Shown: positions 1 to 10,924, numbered from the stretch's first letter. The stretch: DNA of 64,000 nt from Diphasiastrum complanatum (GCA_029204225.1 CM055110.1:43443862-43507861), one strand, 5' to 3'. A program made the numbers and translations. The notes: generated by a model from the letters alone, not told the origin.

Positions 1-457
1 AATGCTCTCCTATAGCTCAAGATCCAGGCTTTTACATCAGTAAAACTTACGCCGGATTTTTTGCACCCTTCTTGGCACTTAGTAGCCTCTGTACAGCTCT
101 TCAACAAGCAAATCCTTTTGCTCTGAGATCGCCCTACAGTAAGAAATCTGATACTTCAGACTGTTCGTCAAACGGTGTCCGTTCGGATGCACATTGATTG
201 CAAACACCAAGTAACTACTTTACGGAATTTTTAGAATTTCCGTTTCTCCAACTGATAGGCCTTGTCTATAAATCTTCACACGGTTTCAAGCCTAGCAACT
301 CTGTATGCTAGAAACCATGCACCAGTGCTTCACTTTCCGTCTCTAGCCCACCGTAAATCCCGAACTCTTAGAAGACTATTCTTCTCCCGAAGCTCTCTTC
401 AACGGCGACACTGTATTGTGTACACTCTTTGTATGACTCTGATACCAACTTAAAATT
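1..457 (-). mobile_element. copia leader region (partial internal sequence)
   Basis: Internal sequence of a minus-strand copia retrotransposon, between the primer binding site at 436-447 and the left window edge. It is placed by the adjacent primer site and LTR, not by protein similarity. I see no gag motif in it; the short open frames are not convincing. The body of the element lies outside the window. Confidence 0.5.
436..447 (-). promoter_or_regulatory. copia primer binding site (initiator tRNA-Met type)
   Basis: The minus strand reads TGGTATCAGAGT, one base from the canonical TGGTATCAGAGC that pairs with the 3' end of plant initiator tRNA-Met. It lies just inside the LTR at 458-684, the position where minus-strand DNA synthesis is primed. 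Confidence 0.75.
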
Positions 458-684
458 TGCTTTGAACAGGAACACAGATCATGCTACACAGTAACACAGA
501 CACAAAAACACTCTCCACTCCAAGCTTACGTAGCAATTGTATTTCTCAAAATGAAATTACACTATACATATAGTTCTTCACTCAGGCAACCCATGCATGA
601 CCCAGGTTGTCGTTAACGGGACGCGTGTCCCGTCGTGAGGCCAACTGATCCTTATCGACTGATAGGACCCACAGTACAGTAACA
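458..684 (-). repeat. copia 5' LTR
   Basis: Candidate 227 bp LTR. On the minus strand it starts TGTTACTGTACTG and ends in GCA, giving TG...CA termini, with the primer site about 10 bases further in. A TATA-like stretch lies near 562-575. The partner LTR is outside the window, so the ends rest on termini and primer-site position only. Confidence 0.6.
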
Positions 685-712
685 TAGTGATTCTACTTTA
701 ATTCTAACTTTT

Positions 713-800
713 AGAAACTGATTTCTAAGGAGATTTGGAAGGAGACTTGGATGAGAATCTAGAAACTAATTTCTAAGGAGATTTGGAAGGTGACTTGAAT
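713..800 (+). repeat. 48-bp tandem duplication at the histone-like tail
   Basis: The segment AGAAACTRATTTCTAAGGAG (R = G or A) plus its following bases occurs twice with a 48-base period, starting at 713 and 761. On the minus strand each copy spells the SKSPSKSP end of the histone-like protein and a stop codon, so the second copy lies beyond the first stop. Confidence 0.8.
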
Positions 801-1209
801 GGGGATTTCAAAAGGGGCATGGAAAGAAATGATGAAGATGAAGAAGAGGTTGGTGTTGGAGAAGCTACTGGATTTAAAACAGCCCTCAATTTTTTTGGAG
901 GGTTTGAGGATCTTTTCTTTTTAATAGCAACATGTTGAGCGGTTGCTGATAGCCTCTTTGGTTCAACCTGCTTCCTCTTCCTCCCTGAAGTGGTGGCAGC
1001 AACAGGTGAAGCAGGATGAGGTGGCCAAAAATTTGGTGCAAACGTATCGTATGCATCCCTCATATGAAATATCAGCACAAAATCTTTGGGCATTATTGTT
1101 ACCCTTCTGCCATGTACTGCAGCTACAACACAATCTGAAAAGAATTTTATTTGAAAATGTTCATAAGCTTCGTGCAATGTTTTAACTGCAGTCGCAGTCC
1201 ACCTTACAT
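773..1209 (-). pseudogene. CENH3-like histone H3 exon with SP-rich C-terminal tail
   Basis: The minus-strand frame encodes the C-terminal half of a histone H3 fold. In order it shows RWTA, an EAYEHF helix segment, FFSD, then RRVTIMPKDF. The combination RWTA...FSD...RRVT.M.KDF is typical of plant centromeric H3 (CENH3); canonical H3 has RFQS and a different loop. An acceptor-like AG sits at 1210-1211, so this may be a terminal exon; helices N and 1 are not found upstream. After the fold comes an unusual tail of about 80 residues with basic clusters (GRKRK, IKKKR) and a terminal run of KSP repeats, resembling minor-groove-binding SPxK motifs. Known CENH3 proteins end shortly after the fold, so this is a divergent paralogue or a captured, decaying exon. 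The first half of the gene is missing, which favours pseudogene. Confidence 0.65.
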
Positions 1210-1830
1210 CTGTTGATTATGAATTGATCACTCATGATCAAGATGGCAAAAGGTTGACTGTAGAAGACTACATGGAGCAAATCGAGAGAAAATTTCTTCA
1301 AGGCAAGGGAGATCTCATTGGTGAGGTTATTGAGGTTTGTTATGGACTCAAAAGAGCTGGATTTATTAGGTTTGATACTCATCTTCACCTACTCTAGTTC
1401 ATGTTGGATGGAAAGTTTGGAATCTTTTGACTTATGATGGTGGCATTCTTTTCACTAACCTTTGTGGAAATTTGAGATCAAGCATTGATGAGATCTTGTT
1501 GGATCTAGATCATATGTTTGAGAGGGAGTATTTCCAGAGGTTCAGGTCTAAAGATATTCATATCTTTGATGATCAAGAGAAATGTAAGCAAGTGGAAGTG
1601 AGACACTTTGCTTTACACACATGTTTTGGAGAATCTTCTTGTGTAGATGATGTTATGCAAGTGGATATTGGTTCTCATGCTGGAAAATCAAGTAATGGAT
1701 CTGGAAAAGAGGTCTTAGTCAATGGCTTTGATGGTCAAGTGGAAGATAAAGAGGTTGATCTCAAAGGGCTTCAACAACACAAAAGGGAAAGTGGTAATTT
1801 GGAGCTAGTCAAGAGCATCAAAGGAGGGTC
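1190..1830 (+). pseudogene. unidentified plus-strand coding remnant
   Basis: Two adjoining plus-strand frames together read about 210 codons. The first (to a TAG near 1395) contains LTVEDYMEQIERKFLQGKG; the second, in another frame from about 1398, contains LTYDGGILFTNLCGNL and an acidic C-terminal part. Composition is protein-like and unlike the low-complexity surroundings. I do not recognise a family. It ends abruptly at about 1830 against the oppositely oriented copia relic, so it was probably cut by that insertion. It is transcribed, if at all, towards the copia relic and away from the histone-like exon; the two overlap by only a few bases. Confidence 0.4.
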
Positions 1831-1834
1831 ATTT

Positions 1835-3125
1835 GGCAGGTTCATCCATGTAGACTTCCTCGGTCTAGCTCACCATGCAAGAACTCCGTCTTTTCGTCCA
1901 CGATGTGAATCCTGAGATCATAGGCAACTACATATGCAAACAATAAGCGTAAGGATGAATGTTTCATGAAAGGAGAGAAGGTCTCAGCATATTCAATACC
2001 ATATCTCTGAGAAAACCCCTTCGCTATAAGTCTTGCTTTATACTTAGAAATATCTCCATTCGGTCCATACTTCAGCTTGTATACCCACTTGCATTTTACA
2101 GTCTCTCGCTTATTTGGTAGTGGCTGCAATGTCCACACCTGATTCTTCATCATGGATCTTATCTCCTCATTCATGGCTTGGATCCATTTGTCCTTCTCTG
2201 GACATTCAGTTGCTTCCTCGAATGTTTGTGGTTCTCCACTGAATCCACAAAACTCTTCTGATGTAGAACCTGAGCTGCCTGGCACAAATCTTGCTGGTGC
2301 TCTTCGTTCTCTTGTCGATCTTCTAGGAGACCCTTCAGAAACTACAATGCTCTTGCCTTTATCTACTCTACTAGGTCCGGAACCATTTTAGTTTACAGGT
2401 ATTGTAGCAGTAGGCTGGCTTGCGAATATTTCTCCGTCTGATTCGTCACTCAAATGAGGTGCAACTCAAACATCTTTGTCTGAGTATTCCTCCTCTACTC
2501 CCTCTGTCGTAGTTGGTAGATCATAGTACTGTCTTCCAAGGACTTCATAACTGATAGGATCATCATTGGCCATTGTTCTGCTCTAATCAAATTGGACATC
2601 TCTGACTGTCTTCATTGTGTTTGTCTTTGGCATATAGACTCTGTAGTATGATGAATGATTGTCATATCCTACAAGATATCCTTGTTCTGCTTTTTCATCA
2701 AGCTTCTTTCAAAGCTTATCAAGAACATGTGCATAAGCTGCATAGCCAAAGATACGGATGTGAGTTAGATTGAGTTTTTTACCCCACCATAATTCGTGTG
2801 GTGTCATGTGAGGAACACTAGATTTTTCTGTCATGTTCTGAATGTAAGCAGCTATAGCTATTGCTTCAGTCCACAACACTCTTGGAGACTTTGAATAGGC
2901 CATCATGCACTTGGCAGTTTCCATTAGAGTCATGTTCTTTCTTTCTACAATATTGTTGTGTTGCAGTGTGTAAGACACAGTTCTTCTGTGAATGATTCCA
3001 CGATCATTGTAGAAGTTAGTGAATCGATTTGAGATGTATTCTCCAATCTGTTCTGATCTGTTTCACCTTACTTCTTGCGCATCTTTCTGTCCAATTCACA
3101 TACTCTGTGAAACTACGATGAGAGC
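1835..3125 (-). pseudogene. copia pol relic (integrase end, linker, RT start)
   Basis: Minus-strand Ty1/copia polyprotein fragment. Reading from 3125 down: an integrase stretch (EYVNWTERCARSKVKQIRTD), the conserved NIVERKNMTLMETAKCMMAY region, HIRIFGYAAYAHV, a variable linker, then the start of reverse transcriptase (WIQAMNEEIRSMMKNQVWTL, CKWVYKLK, ARLIAKGFSQ, ETFSP). It stops just after FLHGEL, so the YVDD catalytic motif, RNase H and 3' end are gone. There are a few in-frame stops and at least one frameshift. The upstream end is truncated near the start of the CACTA relic. No LTRs belonging to it are visible. Confidence 0.85.
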
Positions 3126-3386
3126 GACGTATTACTATATCACACGTTTGCATGCATGGACAAATTGAGAGAGAGTCATTATTTGTGCGGCCCGAAGTCG
3201 ATTCTTTAGTGAGTTCTGATTTGAAAAGCACTTTATATTGCTAAAAAACATAGTTGCATGCACCCTTACTATATGTGATTGGCAGTCTTCACGATTGGAG
3301 GAATATTTCGTCGTTCTTGATTGTTGGTGCACTTGTATTGTGTAGGACGATGACTCACTCACATAACTATCGGAGAATTCAACCAG

Positions 3387-5290
3387 ATGTTGCCATGCAA
3401 TCCGCAAGATTCAGATGAGCAAACGCATGAGAGCCATCACTTTCCTCACATTCACCACCCGTGGACTTGGACGAAGATGTCCCAAGGAGACACAATACAC
3501 GAGGATGTGTCTTTTACAACACATGACCACGAGGTGGACATGGATGACATGAAGGATGCATTCTTCATGAACCCACCCGAGGCCACATTGACAAGGGCAG
3601 AAGAGATTTTGTATGGCTTGGCATTCACTCCTTTGTACGAGGGTGGACAAATGTCGAAGTTGCGAGCTTGTTTGTTACTTTTGAACTTGCAAACTAAGTA
3701 CGGGTGGTCGGATGCGAGCATCATGGAGTTGTTTGGTAAGCTTGCAAGCTTCTTGTGTGTTATAGACAAATTGATCTCATCTCATTTTATTTTTTCATGC
3801 GTTGGGAGAAACTATATATAACTAATTACATAAATATATATTTTTGTCGTAGTTTGCTCAGAAAAATGTTGCCTCCAAATAACACCATGGCGGCGTCTCG
3901 ACAAGAAGCCAAGAAAATGCTATCTGCGGTTGGCATGGATTACAAGAGTATTCATGCATGTCCCAATGATTGCATCTTATATCGAGATGAGTTTGAGGAG
4001 GCAAGCACGTGTCCACACTGTGGGGAACACCGATTTACAAGGAGCGACATACCCGCCAAGGTGGTAAGACATTTTCCCATCATGCCCAGGATATGCCACA
4101 TGTTTAAGTGTAATTACATCGCGGAGCTAATGACATGGCATTTAAGCAATCGTTCATCGGACGATACTATGAGGATCCTTTCCGATTCTCCAACATGGAA
4201 GCACGTGGATGCTACTTGGCATGAGTTTAGGGATGAGCCTCGCCATTTGCATTTGGGGTTGGCGATGGATGGTGTAAATCCATTCAGTTTGCGCTCCACA
4301 TCATGGTGCACTTGGCCGATTGTCCTTGTAAACTACAACATCCCCCCTTGGCTAAGTATCAAGAAGGGGCACCTCATGCTCGTCCTTTTTATCTTGAAAA
4401 ACTACAAGGCAAAAAATATGGACATATATATATATGCCCCCCTTGTAAATGAGCTAAGGATTCTATGGCAAGGAGTTCTCAAATGAGCGATATATCAAGA
4501 CCACTGAGACAAAGAGATTTTGTGGTAAAGGAGATCTTGATGTGGACGATGCACGACTTTCCTAGATATGAGAAATGTTCAGGATATCCTTGCTATTGGT
4601 TTGATTCATGGTATTGTATTAAATTTTATGTGCATTCACAAATTTTCTTTCAATCCAAACATTGGACTCACAATTAAGTTGGTTGTTTTGTCTCAATGTA
4701 GGGCTCCAAACTAGTGGCTACAATGCATGCCCCGTTTGCGACAAGTATTTGCAAGCACGTCACTCACAACATCTACGAAAGATGGTTTATGAGGGCCACA
4801 CTTGATACCCTCCACCCGATTACCCTATGTGTGATGGGCTTGTTGGTAAACATCCTCATTCACAATACATATTTGGGCCAATTAATGGTACATGCCATTT
4901 ATTTATTTTTTAGTTACTCTCTTTATATTTCTTCTAATGATAATTTGCATTAAATGTATGTGCTTGTTTTTTAATATTGTAGGCAAGTGATTGGCTTCAA
5001 ATTTGGAGATCCAATCAAGATCTAGGGCGACTCCCTCCTGACATGAAAAGGTTATCAATATTTCATGAACTCCCATATTGGGAGAAATTGTTTATAAACC
5101 ATCTTTTGAACCTAATGCACATATTCAAGAATGTCGGGAGCACGATTTGGGAGCACTTGACCGGGTCGAAAGATAAAAAAAAAGGTGCACGAGATGACTT
5201 AAAAGACGTGGAAAAGATGGTCGCTATGGCTAGCGACAAATGGTGGGGGACTTCAATTGTCCTACCAAAGGCCCCATGGGGCAATTTGGC
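3387..5290 (+). pseudogene. CACTA (En/Spm) TNP2-type transposase relic
   Basis: A DDE transposase of the CACTA superfamily, which would cut and paste elements with CACTA ends. Motifs in order: YGWSDASIMELFG (3705), then after a GT-AG intron (3736-3852) a stretch with MLPPNNTM, KSIHACPNDCILYRDEFEE, CPHCGEHRF, PAKVVRHFPIMPR, GLAMDGVNPFSLRS and PPWLSIKKG; then, after a frameshift near 4480, MWTMHDFPRYEKCSG; after a second intron (about 4580-4700) ACPVCDKY; and finally MKRLSIFHELPYW with NLMHIFKNV (5043-5190). Catalytic Asp in LAMDG is present. A TGA interrupts the frame after YEGHT at about 4806, and coding similarity ends near 5290. Terminal inverted repeats were not found. Confidence 0.85.
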
Positions 5291-5299
5291 AGGTGGGAG

Positions 5300-7180
5300 C
5301 GAACGTGTTGGGTGGGTGTAGTGCGGGTGTTCTTGCCCATGGTTGAAGGTGGTGGTTTAGACATGAAGGAGGTGGGTTAAGTGGCCGAGGGGGGATGGGT
5401 GGGTGGGTTCTTGCCCTTTCTCTAACCATGCCATTTATGTTCTCTCTAAGGTCCTTCCATGTTGTCTTCCCCTATAAATCATCACACTTCCCTCGTATTA
5501 AACTATGACAACTAGAACCTTCAATACACTAAGGCAAAGCTAAGAAATGATTAAGAATTGCATTTTTAACTCATTAATCAGGCACACAACGCAATTCCTA
5601 CACCAATGAAAAAGAAAGCCAAAATGAGATGATTGTATTTTTTTCAAAAATTTCTCCAAATAAAAAACGAACAAAGGCTTAACTTTTTCAGCATAGGACC
5701 TTTTGTTTATACACAAGTGATGATTCTCTCACCTCTCTCTAGATGTCATATATCACTATATAATCTAAACTACCAAAAATGGCCAATATGACCAAGTTCC
5801 ACACATTTGAAGGGTACTAAAGTTTGACGCTCTTTCAAACAGTCAAAATACAAAGACAATATTATTATAATTTACCACGTGTGAAAGGTATGATACAAAA
5901 TATTTACAAACAAGGCCTCAACTTGATCCCAAAATAGACAAATTTGTGTGTTGACAATTTTTCATACTTTTTGTTTGCACTTTCTTGTGCTACATTCATG
6001 ACTCAATTTTGTTGAGATGTCAAAACATCTTGTAATACTCCAAATATCTTGTGATATTACAACCGGTTCTCATTGCGGTCATGATTGTTATTGTTGTTGA
6101 CATATATTTGGAGTGAATTTAGGTCATTTCCTAATTCCAAATTACTCAATGACTTCCAAATTCTTCAATGACTTATAATGCCATAACATGCAACTCCATC
6201 CTTGATAAATAACTCGTCACATGACAAAATGTACACACATCTACTTGAAAGAGACCTCTTTATCTTCATGGCCATACTATGACCACAGCTTAGTGTTTTC
6301 AGCCGATTTGAACCTACCGATTCACATCAAGACAATTCATCCAATTTAAATAGGCCAAGCCAATTCGGTCCAATTTTTTAATCTATTTATTATTAAGACT
6401 TCTACTGTCACAAAACATTTTTTGAATGCTATTTACAATGCTCTATATACTGCTAGTAACCATTGTGTTCATGACATATGCATTGATGTGTCTACATGTT
6501 TGTGCACTAGAATTTGAGAATCAAATCTAATCAAAACAGGCATTGAGACAAGGAAAGAAAATGTGAACCACCAGTGACAATGTTGCTCAAGCGCAATAAG
6601 CTACCATTGCAATATAAACAGAAATCTTGATACATTGGTCCAAATTTAATCAAAACTGGCATTTGAGGCATTTAGGCAAGGAAAGAAAATGTGGACCACT
6701 ATGCTAAATTTCTAGGACAACTATATCATTCGAAAGACTAATTACATTCAACAAACACTTACTCAACCTTTTGACCATTTTCAAATTTCCAAAAACGAAC
6801 CACTACATAAAATGTACAAGTATGCTATTTGAGTTTATTTGACATAATCAATTTATCACATATTCTAGGTATTCACAGAAATTTGAAGAGGGATGATAGG
6901 CATTCAAAGTAACATTTCCAAAAATCTCGAGACTCCAGTCACTCTGCGTCATTGTGAAAGCCCAAGTACATTTTCCCTCGAAGTTTAGACTAGTATTAAA
7001 AAAAAAAATGGTTGCTGCTATTCCGAAACTTACAGCAGCATATTAACAACAAAATTTAGCTCTGAGATACAAACAATGCCAGCTACTCTTTAACCTGTAC
7101 AATGTTCACCGAATCGTCTCCTTGAAAATTGATAGACGTATACACATATGATAAGAGTAGCCAAAAACAGTTGAGAATCT
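5300..7180. other. non-coding stretch
   Basis: About 1.9 kb of AT-rich DNA with no credible coding frame on either strand. A G-rich part (5290-5420) directly follows the CACTA relic and may be its 3' end. Short A runs occur near 5170 and 6998. The last ~100 bases are probably 3' flank of the LRR gene. Confidence 0.5.
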
Positions 7181-7184
7181 CAGT

Positions 7185-8501
7185 CTATGAACCTATTCGT
7201 CTACACTCAGATTTTGGCCTCTGACCACCTTGGCAGAAAGAAAAATTAGAAGGACAGCTTCGGAGACAGTTCAAAATGAAGCTGGCACTGATGCGATTGT
7301 GGATTGAAGTTTTAAAAAACGGAGAAGGAACATGACCTGACAAGTAGTTCCCATCCAAGAAGAGCCTGGCTAAGGGTTGGGAGTTTGTTTCATTGGCCTT
7401 GGCCTTGGATGCATAGCTCAAGGGGATTGCGCCGGTGAAGAGATTGTACCTGAGAGAAAGGGCGGACAACTTACCCATTGACCCAAAGAAATTCGGAAGT
7501 GCTCCAGAAATTCGATTGTAGCTCATATCCACGGCTACAAGATGGCTTTCTATTCCATTACTCATGACATCATCAGCGACAACAATTGCAGTAAATTGAT
7601 TGCGAGATAGATTGAGCTGTTGCAGAGCAGGCAGCTGGAATAAGGATGCAGCAACGGTACCAGTCATGTTATTGTTGCTCAAATCCAAAACCATCAGCTC
7701 TGGAGGAATAGACGACAGGGACGCTGGAAGACTACCGCCCAGTCGGTTTCCTCTTAGAGATAGCTGCATCAACGAAGGAGGTAAGCCAGACGGAAATTGG
7801 CCTGTCAAGCCATTGTTACTCGCGTCCAAAGTACTTAACTGCTGCAGAGCACCAAGGGGGGGGATACTACCGCTGAGATTATTATTGTGGAGAATAAGCT
7901 CACTTAGATTGAATAATTCATTCAGTGTCGCCGAAATTGAGCCCTGCAAAGCATTGTTAGAAAGAGAGAGATAAGTCAAGTTTGAGAGTCTTCCAATTGA
8001 CTGGGGAATAATCCCAGAGAAGTTATTATAGGATAAGTCCATCCTGACAAGCATATTCAGTTTTCCGACTGTTTCAGGAATAAATCCTTCAAAAGCATTT
8101 CCCGAGAGGTCGAGGGATAGTAGGAAAGACAGATTCCCAATAAATGGTGAGAGAGTGCCCGTATAGCCCGAGCCATCCAAGGCGAGATGTGTGACTCGCC
8201 TGTGCTTGGGAATCGAACTTTCACATTCAATCCCACAAACAAACTCCGAAGTGGAATGGAAGTCACAAGGATCAACTGAGAAATTCCATGATGCAAGACA
8301 GGTTGTTGGATGCATTGTAACCGGATCAATAGCCGCCTTTATGTGTATCAGAGCTTCGATATCTCCTGGAAAAGTCGTAGCCAATATAATCTGCATTTTC
8401 AACACTAGGAAAAATATGACAAACAGAGGCCCTGCAATAGCTGTGCCAAAGTCGCGTCTAAAAGTGCGACAGTTTCCAATTCCATCTTCCCTTCCCTGCA
8501 T
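7185..8501 (-). CDS. secreted or membrane-anchored leucine-rich-repeat protein
   Basis: A complete 438-codon single-exon reading frame. A hydrophobic segment at residues 24-41 should act as signal peptide or anchor. It is followed by a plant LRR N-cap (GDIEALIHIKAAIDP, CLASWNFSVDPCD, FVCGIEC), then about eleven plant-type extracellular repeats of the LxxLxLSxNxxxGxIP pattern (for example LDLSGNAFEGFIPETVGKL), many N-glycosylation sites, and a C-cap with paired cysteines (CLRSCPSNFSFCQGG). There is no transmembrane segment after the repeats and no kinase, so it resembles the small intronless LRR proteins related to receptor-like proteins. Role is probably extracellular ligand or pathogen recognition, or cell-wall interaction; the sequence does not say which. 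It has no stops or frameshifts and is preceded by a TATA box and a 5'UTR intron, so it is probably expressed. A start at Met36 is possible but would shorten the signal segment. Confidence 0.85.
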   Translation of the reverse strand: MQGREDGIGNCRTFRRDFGTAIAGPLFVIFFLVLKMQIILATTFPGDIEALIHIKAAIDPVTMHPTTCLASWNFSVDPCDFHSTSEFVCGIECESSIPKHRRVTHLALDGSGYTGTLSPFIGNLSFLLSLDLSGNAFEGFIPETVGKLNMLVRMDLSYNNFSGIIPQSIGRLSNLTYLSLSNNALQGSISATLNELFNLSELILHNNNLSGSIPPLGALQQLSTLDASNNGLTGQFPSGLPPSLMQLSLRGNRLGGSLPASLSSIPPELMVLDLSNNNMTGTVAASLFQLPALQQLNLSRNQFTAIVVADDVMSNGIESHLVAVDMSYNRISGALPNFFGSMGKLSALSLRYNLFTGAIPLSYASKAKANETNSQPLARLFLDGNYLSGHVPSPFFKTSIHNRISASFILNCLRSCPSNFSFCQGGQRPKSECRRIGS

Positions 8502-8502
8502 G

Positions 8503-8862
8503 CTGCGAATATCATAAACCAGTCGATAAATCAGAAAATGAAGAACGTCTAGGCCTGTTTCAAATAGGAAGCTCCAATGTCAGGCCTTGCCTAGAAGAAT
8601 GTAACATGTTCAAAAGCTTGAGCGTTCTAGAAGGAAGATCGATTATGGCGAAACGCCCACGATATTGAGGACCTAATCCAATTCAGAGAGTTGCAAAACA
8701 AGGAACGATGAAAGGCCCATGCCTTTTTACAATGTGGTTAATGCACCAATAACAACGTCGTCTTTAATGCAGAAGCGCGAAACACACGTTAAAATGTGCA
8801 GCGACGATGCGACACACACAAACAGATGGACAAGCATGAACTTACAACAACTTTGAGCTTAC
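8503..8862 (-). other. 5'UTR intron of the LRR gene
   Basis: On the minus strand a donor GGAAG|GTAAGC lies at 8862 and an acceptor ATTCGCAG ends at 8503, one base before the C of CATG containing the start codon. The 360-base span has no coding potential. Leader introns are common in plant genes and often raise expression. Confidence 0.55.
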
Positions 8863-9098
8863 CTTCCGTCAGATAAACACGCAATCTGTGCTGCTTCCAT
8901 CCAACCTAAACCTGAGAAGAGATGAAATGTAGTAGTAGAATCTATCTGCCTGCCCTGCCCGCCTTCACTCTTTTCCTGCAATTCCCTTCAGTTTACTAGC
9001 CTTGAAGAAAGAGTCGAGCTGACTCAGCAGCAAATCCGGACTCGGCAGAAGCAGCAGGCGCAGCGAAGAGAAGTGAAGGTGGCCGGCCTGCGTCATTA

Positions 9099-9106
9099 TA
9101 TTTATA
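9099..9106 (-). promoter_or_regulatory. TATA box of the LRR gene
   Basis: The minus strand reads TATAAATA in a short AT block inside otherwise GC-richer sequence, about 240 bases upstream of the leader-intron donor. A transcription start 25-35 bases downstream would give a 5' exon of about 210 bases. Confidence 0.45.
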
Positions 9107-9229
9107 TTTAGACTTACGCATTTTCATTCGTCCACGTGGATTTAGGGTTCTTGACAACACAGCGGAACGAGCTCTCTTTGATGAACACGTGGATTCTATT
9201 AAAATTGGTCTAATAAAATGTGATGTCAA

Positions 9230-9867
9230 AAATAAAAATTACTAATCAATTCCCGCGTTAAATGGCAAGCAAGCAAAGGAAAGAAAAAGGGAGAGAGGTG
9301 GCACTGGCAGGCTGAATTGAAGGTTGAACTTTGAAGCCCTTTCGGTTGAAGGTCCTGGCCTGGCGCTCGCAACCCAATGGAGATCTTGAAGCGCCACATT
9401 TGGACACTGTTGGCTGTCGCCAGCTGGACGACCACTATGGCGATACAACCACGTGTTGTGCGGACGATGGTAGAGAGTCAATAGAACCTTTTCCTGGGCC
9501 CTGCCAAAAGATTGGGTAATTGAAACTTAGAGAGTACAGAGTCAAGGCCTAGCATTTGCATTATGCAATGCACCTCAAAGGCTAATTTGCCCTTAAAAAA
9601 AAGGTAAAATTTTCTCAAAGGAAAACTTAAAACATTGTCTTTCCGTTTGAAAGGTAACTTTATAAAGTCAAATGTCACGTTAATTTAAAATTTTAAAATT
9701 TATTGTACAATATAACATGAATATATGTATGTAAATATGTATATAAATGGTTAAAATGTTTATAATTATTTTATTTAAAAGGAACCGTTGCATTATACAT
9801 GTCATATGAAAGGTCAAAAAAAAAACAGCCCATCGAGGTGAAAGGTAAGGGTGCATGTCAAATTCCA
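9230..9867. other. non-coding stretch
   Basis: Upstream flank of the LRR gene. No gene is supported on either strand; overlapping short frames near 9240-9520 have no recognisable motifs. An AT-rich part at 9680-9780 separates this from the chromovirus end. Confidence 0.4.
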
Positions 9868-10030
9868 AGCCTGGTCCAACTCATCTAATTCGTTGGAGAG
9901 GACATTTTGATGATGAGAATTCATGGAAACTAGAACGTAATATGAAGAGGAGTTTCCCCGACTTTAAAGTTTTGAGAACAAAACTGAAACAAGGGAGGAA
10001 GTATGTCATGGCCCTAATGGACCATTAGGG
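9868..10030 (+). pseudogene. chromodomain tail of a Ty3/gypsy chromovirus
   Basis: A plus-strand frame reads THLIRWRGHFDDENSWKLER followed by NMKRSFPDF and a stop at about 10026. This matches the second half of the chromodomain that ends the integrase of plant chromoviruses (pattern LVRWKGYPxExxSWEPExNLxxFP), which targets integration by binding histone marks. All upstream pol sequence is absent. An LTR-like sequence follows immediately, as expected for the 3' end. Confidence 0.75.
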
Positions 10031-10031
10031 G

Positions 10032-10430
10032 GTGCCTTGGACATAAGGACCGGGCCTAATCTGGATAGTAGTCGACTAGAACCATGGAGTCACACCCGGA
10101 TGTGGTATTAGCATGTGTGTTGCATCTTAGTATGGGATAGGATGTACATGCACCATATTTTTGCATGGATCTTGGCTATTTTGGGTTAGGGGTACCTACA
10201 TGTAGTGGACATGCGTGGGAGTTTGGCATGGACTAATAGTATGTGGATTCAGTGCATGGGTAGATGAGGTGGGTTCTACACTCTATATATACCCTCACTC
10301 ATCTCCATGAGGATCATTGAGAGCCTGCAACCATTATGTTGTCGAATTGGTAAGCGCTTCCTATCATAGTTGATTTGCCTAACACCTTAGTGCTCGGGGG
10401 CTAAATCAGTGGAAATCTAGGATTGGTTGG
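10032..10430 (+). repeat. candidate chromovirus 3' LTR
   Basis: Begins TGCCTTGG directly after a G run (TTAGGGGG) that could be the polypurine tract, right after the chromodomain stop. A TATA box (CTATATATACC) at about 10281-10292 sits in the expected U3 position. The right end is uncertain; no second copy is in the window. Confidence 0.5.
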
Positions 10431-10441
10431 GTTGGTTTAGT

Positions 10442-10924
10442 CTACTGCACTTCTCCTTGGCGTTCTTGGAGCTCTACCCAGATTGGGAGTCTTCGAAGAC
10501 GTTTTATAGGGCCTAGGTCTCCATGAGAGAAGGCAAACGAGAGGAAGTTAGTTTCTCGAGCGTAAAGGCTGAGATCAGATTTGAGACAAGAAAGGTTGAG
10601 AGAGTAAATGGAATTCATAATGTGGTCCCATATGACAAGACCTTTATGGGTTAGGCTACGACGAAGCCTATTTTCGATCACAGCCAGTGGTTTAGAGTTG
10701 ATGGTAATCACTTTAGAAAACCACATAGACTCTAGAGGAGAGATGGAGCTACCACCTATCCAAAAGGTGAGCTCCCACATGGACAAGAGTACTCTAGAAA
10801 TGGACTTAAACAAAGGAGGGAGGGAGATGGAGAAGTGGAAAGACGAGTGGGTGAACTCAAGAAAATAAGAATGAGGAATATTAGCACCAGACGAAGGAAG
10901 GGGAGGGAGAATAGCCATCATCAT
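10442..10924 (-). pseudogene. probable 3' part of a LINE ORF2
   Basis: An uninterrupted minus-strand frame of 160 codons with tryptophan-rich text (MWELTFWIGGSSISPLESMW, THKGLVIWDHIMN). This resembles the region downstream of the reverse transcriptase in plant LINEs, but the match is weak. Support comes from context: the piece at 18447-18760, the same strand and separated from it by the (GA)n-bounded composite, is clearly LINE. The two would then be halves of one LINE. Confidence 0.4.

Noticed and set aside
1182-1388. Minus-strand frame upstream of the histone-like exon read as helices N and 1 of H3 (QPFAILIMSDQFIIN)
   Set aside because: It is out of frame with the good match and is the antisense of a more convincing plus-strand frame; resemblance to LPFQRLVREI is probably chance.
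3135-3407. Overlapping minus-strand frames opposite the CACTA relic
   Set aside because: Shadows of the plus-strand transposase and of the copia relic end.
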